From assembly GCA_017651065.1 (NCBI GenBank), contig JAGCDP010000057.1, positions 1 to 63,805 on the forward strand: a stretch of DNA of 63,805 nucleotides, read 5' to 3'. Below the pieces are notes generated by a model, which saw only the letters and a list, made by a program, of their open reading frames with translations, did no database searches and had not been told where the DNA came from. The first letter of the stretch is position 1. Every line of letters begins with the position of its first letter. Shown piece by piece: positions 58,544 to 63,805 of the stretch. The position numbers and the translations under genes are program-made. Source of the stretch: Treponema sp. GTDB lineage: Bacteria > Spirochaetota > Spirochaetia > Treponematales > Treponemataceae.

Positions 58544-59668
58544 CTATTTTTTTCCCTCAATAAACTCCGCAATCGCCCAGGCAGAATTATTACATCTGAA
58601 ATACTCCTGCGCAGCGAGAATCTGTTCGCGCATAAAGGAATCATTCATGAGGTCAACTGCAAGACGGCCGGCATCACTGGATTCACGGGCACAAAGAGAA
58701 AGATGGTGCTCGGTGAAGAACTGGACATTTTCACTTTCGCAGCCTGGGATTGGGGCTGTGTGAACTATGGCAATTCCTTTGGCCAATGCTTCGGTGCTTG
58801 AAAGGCCTCCCGGTTTGGTAAGGAGAACATCGCTGGCATCCATGTAATCAGAAACCTGATCTGTAAAGCCAATAAGAATCAAACGGTTTTCACCCTTAAA
58901 TTCAGACTGAAGACTTTCATAAAGCTTTTCGTTGTGCCCTGTAATTGCAATAACGCGGGTGTCGGGATTTCCGTGTTCAAAAATGTAGCGGGTTGTATCA
59001 ATCAAGTCTCCAAAGCCCATGCTGCCGCTCATAAGAAGAAAAACCTGGTCGCTGTCATTCAAGCCCAGCTCTGCGCGCACCTGGGATTTATCTTTTTTTG
59101 TAAGGAAGCGTCTTGAAACAGGAATACCAGTTGGCAGTAAAAGCTCCGGCTTGATTCCACGGTCAAGAAATGTGAACAGGCTGTCCTTGTGTGCTGCAAA
59201 AATTTTATCAGGCAGGGTTTCTTCGAGCATTGGAGAACAGTAGTAATCTGTGGCAACAAAATAAAACGGAATGCCAACTCTGGCGTGCTTTTTAAGATTT
59301 GTCATTGCCTCGGCGGCAAAAATGTGAACGCATACAACAGCGTCATATTCATTCTTCTTTATAAAATCTTCGAGCGCGTCGGCATAGATTTTGTTTACAT
59401 AATAAACAGGCGAACGGAACTTATCAGTCTCCTGATTAAACTGACCAACCTTTGTTCCAAGCTTATACATTTCACCAAAGAGCTTTGGAGTTTTTTTAAC
59501 CATTTCTATATAGGCATCGCAAACTAAATCAGAAGCCTTCTGGCCTCCAAAAGAGAGGACATCCATAATGTCACAGATATGGCCTTTAGCATCAAAGGCT
59601 TCTTTAATTGCTTTTGCAGCAGAGTTGTGACCGCCGCCTGTGTTGCATGATAAAATCAGTATTCTCAT
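58544..59668 (-). CDS. MGDG-synthase-type glycolipid glycosyltransferase
   Basis: 374 residues. GT28-type enzyme: N-terminal acceptor-binding domain MRILILSCNTGGGHNSAAKAIKEAFDAKGHICDIMDVLSFGG, and C-terminal donor-binding domain VFLLMSGSMGFGDLIDTTRYI, TRVIAITGHNEKLYESLQ, LILIGFTDQVSDYMDASDVLLTKPGGLSSTEALAKGIAIVH. It transfers glucose or galactose to diacylglycerol at the membrane, giving glycolipids that are major membrane components in treponemes. The promoter (59676-59705) leaves only seven bases before the ATG. It faces the small RNA. Confidence 0.92.
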   Translation of the reverse strand: MRILILSCNTGGGHNSAAKAIKEAFDAKGHICDIMDVLSFGGQKASDLVCDAYIEMVKKTPKLFGEMYKLGTKVGQFNQETDKFRSPVYYVNKIYADALEDFIKKNEYDAVVCVHIFAAEAMTNLKKHARVGIPFYFVATDYYCSPMLEETLPDKIFAAHKDSLFTFLDRGIKPELLLPTGIPVSRRFLTKKDKSQVRAELGLNDSDQVFLLMSGSMGFGDLIDTTRYIFEHGNPDTRVIAITGHNEKLYESLQSEFKGENRLILIGFTDQVSDYMDASDVLLTKPGGLSSTEALAKGIAIVHTAPIPGCESENVQFFTEHHLSLCARESSDAGRLAVDLMNDSFMREQILAAQEYFRCNNSAWAIAEFIEGKK

Positions 59669-59675
59669 ATTAGTG

Positions 59676-59705
59676 AATATAATAACGAGGTGCGTAAATC
59701 GTCAA
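59676..59705 (-). promoter_or_regulatory. Putative leaderless promoter of glycosyltransferase gene
   Basis: On the minus strand TTGACG, 18 bases, TATATT, then seven bases to ATG 59668. No Shine-Dalgarno. Confidence 0.5.
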
Positions 59706-59807
59706 GAAAAACGCTTTTTTCACCTGTTTTTGACCACTTATCTGTAAAAAATGCCACTTATCGCCTAAAAAGCCCTTTTTTGCCAAACCCGTTATATACT
59801 CCGAATC

Positions 59808-60389
59808 ATGAAAAGATTAATTATTGTTTTAAGTTTGGTCGCAGGAATCTGCTGTGCTGGCTTTGCAGAAGAAAACGCTTCTGCAAATGTAGATTATAGA
59901 ACAACAAGCGGTGGCTTCTGGGTTATTGAAAACAACCTGACCGGTGGTTTTGGAGAATTCGGAATCAATCTGCTGCCTAAAGAAAAGAACTTTGTACTTA
60001 GAAACTGTTTCTTTGTTCAGGGTGAAGGCAGTAGTCTTGAGCTTGGAGAAGCACCTGGAAACAAAATTGAAGTTGGCGGATTAGAAATTGGAGACAAATT
60101 ACTTATAGGAGGAAGATACAATTGTCCCGGTTTTATTATCCGCAGCTATGGCTTTATTGGCGGTTCGTTTGGTTTCTTCAGCTGGGATGACCACAGCTTT
60201 GGTTCAAAGCCTTTTATTGTGAGCGCAAAATTTGGAGGTGGATTTGAATTCCAGTTTTCAACAGACTGTGCATTTGTTGTAGAGTTTGGAGGTGTTCAAA
60301 GATTTCTTGTTGGAGGAACAGATGTTAATCTTCCCAACTTTTCAAATCACGCACCATGCCTTACAATAGGGTATAGAATGTTCAGATAG
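59808..60389 (+). CDS. Secreted hypothetical protein, possible outer-membrane barrel
   Basis: 193 residues with a signal peptide (MKRLIIVLSLVAGICCAGFAEE). The mature part consists of short glycine/aromatic strands (NNLTGGFGEFGINLL, YGFIGGSFGFFSW, SAKFGGGFEFQF) and ends YRMFR, a pattern of small barrel proteins. No family recognised. A TATACT lies seven bases before the ATG with no ribosome site. Ten bases separate it from the LytTR gene. Confidence 0.6.
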   Translation: MKRLIIVLSLVAGICCAGFAEENASANVDYRTTSGGFWVIENNLTGGFGEFGINLLPKEKNFVLRNCFFVQGEGSSLELGEAPGNKIEVGGLEIGDKLLIGGRYNCPGFIIRSYGFIGGSFGFFSWDDHSFGSKPFIVSAKFGGGFEFQFSTDCAFVVEFGGVQRFLVGGTDVNLPNFSNHAPCLTIGYRMFR

Positions 60390-60398
60390 GAGAAAGCT

Positions 60399-60869
60399 GT
60401 GCAGGTACAAATTAAAGTTGAACAATGTGAAAAACCATACTGCGTAATTCATGCCCAGGCCCAGACTGATGGAATCAAACAGGTGGCAGAAAAAATCAGC
60501 ATGATGGACGCAGATGGAAAAGCTGCAGTGGTCAGCGGCTGGGACGGAGACTACTGCATTCAGGTAAAGCAGCAGCAGATTTTAAGAATCTACAGTCTTG
60601 ATAAAAAAGTGTATTTCGAGTGTGAAACCGAAGATGCACCGCTGCTTTTGAAAATGCGTTTGTACGAGTTTGAAGAGCTTGCAGAGCGCCTTGGCTGGAC
60701 AGACTTCATTCGCATTTCGAATACGGATATTGTGAACCTTTCGAAAGTGAAAAAATTCGATATGTCATTTTCGGGAATCGTTAAAGTAATTTACGGAGAC
60801 GAAAAGGTTGCAATAGTTTCAAGAAGATATATGAACAAAATTAAAGATCAGATTATGACAAGGAGATAG
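60399..60869 (+). CDS. LytTR-type DNA-binding regulator
   Basis: 156 residues, GTG start with AGGAG seven bases upstream. LytTR domain in the C-terminal two thirds: YFECETEDAPLLLKMRLYEFEELAERLGWTDFIRISNTDIVNLSKVKKFDMSFSGIVKVIYGDEKVAIVSRRYMNKIKDQI. The N-terminal 55 residues are a short unassigned segment. It precedes DUF3021 by 4 bp, a conserved pair in which the membrane protein is thought to modulate the regulator. Confidence 0.93.
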   Translation: MQVQIKVEQCEKPYCVIHAQAQTDGIKQVAEKISMMDADGKAAVVSGWDGDYCIQVKQQQILRIYSLDKKVYFECETEDAPLLLKMRLYEFEELAERLGWTDFIRISNTDIVNLSKVKKFDMSFSGIVKVIYGDEKVAIVSRRYMNKIKDQIMTRR

Positions 60870-60873
60870 CATT

Positions 60874-61332
60874 ATGACAAAGAATGAAACAAAAAAAGCA
60901 ATAATCAAACGAGCCGTTCTTGGCTTTATTTACGGAGTTTTTATTGGCCAGACAATCTTAATAATAGAATCACTTTTCGTGCACGACGGAAACTTCTATT
61001 CAACAACACAGTCTCTGGTAGATTTAGCCGGAACAAAACTTTGTGCCGTAATCATCCAGTATTTCATAACAGGAATTATCGGATTGACCTTCGCCGCAAC
61101 AACAGTAATTTTCGAAATGGACAACTGGAGCCTGTTACGCCAGACAATCATCCACTTTATAATTACATCAATCGTAATGTATATCGCCGGATTTTTGTGC
61201 GGCTGGTTCCCACATACAGTCGGCAGCACTCTCGCCTGGTTCGGAGTATTCATAGTTGTGTACATCATTTTCTGGATTTGTTTTTCTCTCCATTACAAAA
61301 ACAAAGTCAAGAAAATGAATGAGGCATTGTAA
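60874..61332 (+). CDS. DUF3021 family membrane protein
   Basis: 152 residues, AAGGAGAT at -8. Four membrane helices and the family N-terminus KKAIIKRAVLGFIYGVFIGQTILIIESL; FHFIITSIVMYIAGFLCGWFP-like third helix and a basic end (HYKNKVKKMNEAL). The gene is paired with LytTR regulators in many Firmicutes and spirochaetes. Probably a membrane sensor or brake for the regulator. Cotranscribed with the upstream LytTR gene. Confidence 0.9.
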   Translation: MTKNETKKAIIKRAVLGFIYGVFIGQTILIIESLFVHDGNFYSTTQSLVDLAGTKLCAVIIQYFITGIIGLTFAATTVIFEMDNWSLLRQTIIHFIITSIVMYIAGFLCGWFPHTVGSTLAWFGVFIVVYIIFWICFSLHYKNKVKKMNEAL

Positions 61333-61380
61333 TTTTTTAAGAGGTGAGGGGGAAAAGCCTTCCCCCTGGCCCCTTAAAAA
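61333..61380. repeat. Long inverted repeat after DUF3021 gene
   Basis: TTTTTTAAG, AGG, GGGGGAA on the left pair with TTCCCCC, CCC, CTTAAAAA on the right. It could end the LytTR-DUF3021 transcript, but the plus strand has no following T run. Confidence 0.55.
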
Positions 61381-61413
61381 CCCCGCAATATGAGCATTTG
61401 ACAACCTTCCCTT

Positions 61414-61539
61414 TTTATAGTAAATTCCCTTTAGATTTTACGAACAAATGAACCAGCGCAGAGTCCATGGTGTCCTGCATTACCGGTGACGTTACGACGC
61501 TCCGAGTATCAACATTTTCCCGTAATTTACTGCTATAAA
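61414..61539. other. Symmetric element upstream of the PTS IIC gene
   Basis: The outer arms TTTATAGTAAATT (61414-61426) and AATTTACTGCTATAAA (61524-61539) are complementary except for a 3-nt bulge. The interior (about 97 bp) contains GCAG/CTGC and GTGACGTTACGAC near-palindromes. A TTGACA at 61398 lies 17 bases ahead of TAAATT. It may be a MITE-like insertion or a structured leader. Confidence 0.35.
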
Positions 61540-61568
61540 TCACAAAATTTTTTCTCAAAGGATTTCTT

Positions 61569-62666
61569 ATGAATAAGTATGTTAAGCGTTATTTTATTGA
61601 CGCAATGAGCGGAATGGCTCAGGGATTATTTGCTTCTCTGCTTATTGGAACTATTATTAAAACACTTGGTCAGCAGCTGCTCAGACTTTCTGTTAATCCG
61701 GTTTTTCAGTTTCTTGTAAATGCCGGAAATTTTGCTACAGAAGGTCATGTTGTTGGAGCCGCAATGGCAGTAGGAATTGGCTTTGCAATGGGTGTTCCTG
61801 CCCTTGTACTTTTCAGCCTTGTTGCTGTTGGTGCTGCTGCTAATGTTACCGGTGGGGCAGGTGGTCCTCTTGCTGTTTTAGTAATTGCAATTATTGCCGC
61901 AGAGCTTGGCTGTCTTGTAAGCAAAAAAACAAAAGTAGATATTATTGTAACTCCAGCTGTTACAATTTTAGTTGGTGCTCTTCTTACAGTTCTTACTGCA
62001 AAATATATTGGTGCTGCCGCAAGCTCAATCGGTAAACTGATTGTCTGGGCTACAAAACTGCACCCGTTCTGGATGGGAATTATTGTTTCTGTAATTGTTG
62101 GTATTGCACTTACACTTCCTATCAGCTCTGCTGCTATTTGTGCTGCCTTTGGTCTTACAGGACTTGCCGGTGGTGCTGCTGTTGCAGGCTGCTGTGCTCA
62201 GATGGTTGGATTTGCAGTTTTGTCTTTCCGCGAAAACCGCTGGGGTGGAATTCTTTCACAGGGTCTTGGAACAAGTATGCTTCAGATGTCTAACATTATT
62301 AAAAATCCTAAGGTATGGCTCCCACCAATTATTGCAAGTGCAATTACAGGCCCTCTTGCAACCTGTCTTTTCAAAATGGAAATGAATGGTGCTGCCGTAA
62401 GTTCTGGTATGGGAACCTGTGGTCTTGTTGGTCAGATTGGTGTTATAACCGGCTGGTACGAACCAAGCGAAGTAGCAATCGGTCATGGTGCAGTTGCAAT
62501 TACCCCAGGATTCATTGACTGGTTAGGATTACTTTTAATCTGCTTTGTATTGCCGGCTGTTTTGTGCTGGGCATTAGGCCTGTTATTCCGTAAACTAGGC
62601 TGGATTAAAGAAGGCGACCTGAGCCTTGAACCGGCAGAACCACAGGCAGAACCACAGGCAGAATAA
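61569..62666 (+). CDS. PTS transporter subunit IIC, PfoR-like
   Basis: 365 residues, AAAGGATTTCTT before the ATG. Ten or so membrane helices; N-terminus YVKRYFIDAMSGMAQGLFASLLIGTIIKTLGQQL and GIGFAMGVPALVLFSLVAVGAAANVTGGAGGPLAVLVIAI match the PTS_EIIC_2/PfoR superfamily. The C-terminus ends in a short tandem PAEPQAEPQAE. IIC subunits conduct sugar phosphorylation-coupled import, but no IIA or IIB is nearby and this branch (related to perfringolysin O regulator) may not use PTS phosphorylation. The substrate is unknown. Confidence 0.87.
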   Translation: MNKYVKRYFIDAMSGMAQGLFASLLIGTIIKTLGQQLLRLSVNPVFQFLVNAGNFATEGHVVGAAMAVGIGFAMGVPALVLFSLVAVGAAANVTGGAGGPLAVLVIAIIAAELGCLVSKKTKVDIIVTPAVTILVGALLTVLTAKYIGAAASSIGKLIVWATKLHPFWMGIIVSVIVGIALTLPISSAAICAAFGLTGLAGGAAVAGCCAQMVGFAVLSFRENRWGGILSQGLGTSMLQMSNIIKNPKVWLPPIIASAITGPLATCLFKMEMNGAAVSSGMGTCGLVGQIGVITGWYEPSEVAIGHGAVAITPGFIDWLGLLLICFVLPAVLCWALGLLFRKLGWIKEGDLSLEPAEPQAEPQAE

Positions 62667-62690
62667 CAAACTACTATAGTTAAACAAATA

Positions 62691-62712
62691 GTGCCGAGGA
62701 GTTCCTCGGCAC
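62691..62712. terminator. Bidirectional hairpin between convergent genes
   Basis: Perfect ten-base stem GTGCCGAGGA/TCCTCGGCAC with a two-base loop between the convergent IIC and lipoprotein genes. No T run follows on either strand. Confidence 0.55.
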
Positions 62713-62738
62713 CATTAGATGTAGCCTAAGCTGTTTGC

Positions 62739-63179
62739 TTATTTTGCATCAATATAGGTTGTTTCGCAAACTGCTGCGCTGTCGCTCCACAATCTGATGT
62801 AAACAGGATCTGTCAAATCTTCTTTTACAGGAATGTTTACAACAACATAGCTTGCCTTGTCTGCTTCAATATCAACTCCAAGTTCATACTCTTCTGCTTC
62901 ATCATTAAGACTTACATAAAGTGTATCAATGTCAGAATCAGAAATCAAAGTCCACATTACACGAACTGTGTCTCCTGCAACTGGTAATTTATCTGCAGGG
63001 AAAAGTGAAGTTATATTTAATTCATTTTCTTCTCCTACATCAATTGAACTTCCAATTACTGAAGCAATATCAATACGGTAAGTTTTTGGACCTTTTTCTT
63101 TTGCTTTCTTTGAAGCACAACCTGTAAATGCAAGGCACATTGCCATAGCTAAAACCAAAACAGTAAAAATCTTTTTCAT
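62739..63179 (-). CDS. Putative lipoprotein, unknown function
   Basis: 146 residues with lipoprotein signal peptide ending FTGC, then ASKKAKEKGPKTYRIDIASV. The mature region is beta-rich (LPVAGDTVRVMWTLISDSDIDTLYVSLNDEAEEYELGVDIEADKASYVVVNIPVKED) and ends ETTYIDAK. It resembles the lipoprotein at 9749-10303 at both ends. Likely a periplasmic beta-sandwich. AGGAGGAT at -8 confirms the start. Transcribed convergently with IIC. Confidence 0.75.
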   Translation of the reverse strand: MKKIFTVLVLAMAMCLAFTGCASKKAKEKGPKTYRIDIASVIGSSIDVGEENELNITSLFPADKLPVAGDTVRVMWTLISDSDIDTLYVSLNDEAEEYELGVDIEADKASYVVVNIPVKEDLTDPVYIRLWSDSAAVCETTYIDAK

Positions 63180-63308
63180 AGTATTATCCTCCTGAGCAAG
63201 GTTTATTCCCCGCTGCTAATTGGTTTTCGATAATTAAACCGCGCAAAAAAAAAATGGTAACAAAAAAAGTATTTTTTTTTATAATTTTTTTTGGTATAAT
63301 TCAGATAT

Positions 63309-63389
63309 GTCATTGCGAGCGAAGCGAAGCAATCCACAAATTAGAATGCATTCTTTTATATAGATTGCCGCGCTGCACTCGCAATGACG
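63309..63389. repeat. Type A palindromic repeat, full copy
   Basis: Arms GTCATTGCGAGCGAAGCG and complement, 16 bp ahead of the metY-like ATG. The AGGAG ribosome site begins immediately after the element. Confidence 0.9.
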
Positions 63390-63405
63390 AAGGAGTAATT
63401 TAATA

Positions 63406-63805
63406 ATGAAAATCGAGACAAAAGCTTTACATTCAGGATATAAGCCTGAAAACGGTGGACCTGGAACTATTCCTATTGTACAGAGTACAACTTACCGCTT
63501 TGACAGCTGTGATCACGTTGCAGCTCTTTTTGACAAGCCTACAGAATACATGTATTCACGCTTTGCAAACCCAACCTGCGATGCTGTAGAAAAGAAAATT
63601 GCAGATATGGAAGGGGGCGTTGGCTGTATGCTTACATCAAGCGGTCAGGCAGCAAGTCTTCTTTCTATTTTGAACCTTTGTTCTGCAGGAGACAGCTTTA
63701 TTGCTTCTTCTTCAATTTATGGTGGAACAATCAACCTGTTTGGATTCACTCTTAAAAAGCTTGGCATTGAATGTATCTGGGTAGATGTAGACGCAAGCTA
63801 CGAAG
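63406..63805 (+). CDS. metY: O-acetylhomoserine sulfhydrylase-like PLP enzyme, truncated at window end
   Basis: 133 codons visible from ATG 63406 (AGGAG at -10); the rest is outside. The Cys/Met metabolism PLP-dependent family is evident: ETKALHSGYKPENGGPGTIPIVQSTTYRFDS, YSRFANPTCDAVEKKIADMEGG, CMLTSSGQAASLLSIL (PLP phosphate-binding loop) and SSIYGGTINLF. The length of the N-terminus and NPT motif favour O-acetylhomoserine aminocarboxypropyltransferase (MetY) over cystathionine gamma-synthase, but the distinction is not certain from the fragment. Confidence 0.85.
   Translation, partial: MKIETKALHSGYKPENGGPGTIPIVQSTTYRFDSCDHVAALFDKPTEYMYSRFANPTCDAVEKKIADMEGGVGCMLTSSGQAASLLSILNLCSAGDSFIASSSIYGGTINLFGFTLKKLGIECIWVDVDASYE

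Noticed and set aside
61460..61520. Possible integron attC site
   Set aside because: No GTTRRRY/RYYYAAC core pair at matching ends and no cassette-like small genes nearby.
1..63805. tRNA, rRNA, tmRNA or CRISPR array
   Set aside because: No T-arm GGTTCGAA-type sequences in clover-leaf context, no rRNA signature and no regularly spaced direct repeats were found by eye.

Overview
The window comes from a spirochaete and most resembles a gut or rumen Treponema. This rests on moderate-to-low GC, the RND exporter / LolA-like / outer-membrane barrel trio at the left end, many small periplasmic lipoproteins, and an intracellular xylan/arabinan toolkit (GH120, GH127, GH43, GH10). The genus is an inference from content; there is no rRNA in the window. 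No tRNA, rRNA, CRISPR array, prophage or insertion sequence was seen.

Layout. 1-4.9 kb: truncated RND exporter, lipoprotein-sorting-like protein, barrel protein, ZIP metal transporter. 4.9-15.6 kb, minus strand: PFL-family protein, chemotaxis receptor, queuosine enzyme QueH, FMN-binding-like protein, lipoprotein, acyltransferase, TIGR02757 protein, nickel-pincer cofactor genes larC and larB, and three small unknown genes. 16-20.3 kb: carB and an ORF6N-phosphodiesterase-like gene. 20.6-25.3 kb: GNAT, an AMMECR1 fusion, its radical SAM partner, Nudix, a cysteine-cluster protein and a DUF2156 protein. 25.3-28.9 kb: proC, PAP2, proB, proA. 28.9-33.7 kb: secreted proteins, amidohydrolase, MATE pump. 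33.8-47.5 kb: hemicellulose region with a lipase-like lipoprotein, an HD-GYP protein, a nitroreductase and a three-gene redox/isomerase tail behind GH10. 47.5-51 kb: radical SAM, GyrI-like, DUF3781-SAP fusion and a WYL regulator with two matching palindromic sites. 51.1-53.3 kb: a tight operon of fructosamine kinase, MGMT-like protein, deoxyinosine glycosylase and an ArsC-like protein. 53.3-57.3 kb: nucleoside hydrolase, PQ-loop fusion, two-component system. 57.3-58.5 kb: XRE/PIN toxin-antitoxin pair with a divergent candidate small RNA. 58.5-63.8 kb: glycolipid glycosyltransferase, LytTR/DUF3021 pair, PfoR-type PTS IIC, lipoprotein, and the start of a metY-like gene.

Three patterns run across the window. 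First, short palindromic repeats of three types lie between genes and also inside genes. One type (core CTTCGACAAGCTCAGGGAC) is inserted in frame in four unrelated proteins and is read in several frames. A remnant of another type lies exactly at the junction of a DUF3781-SAP fusion. Second, many genes have a -10 hexamer 6-7 bases before the ATG and no Shine-Dalgarno, which suggests leaderless transcripts. Third, convergent genes often end stop codon to stop codon with no terminator. All functions are assigned by reading sequence motifs; no database search was run.
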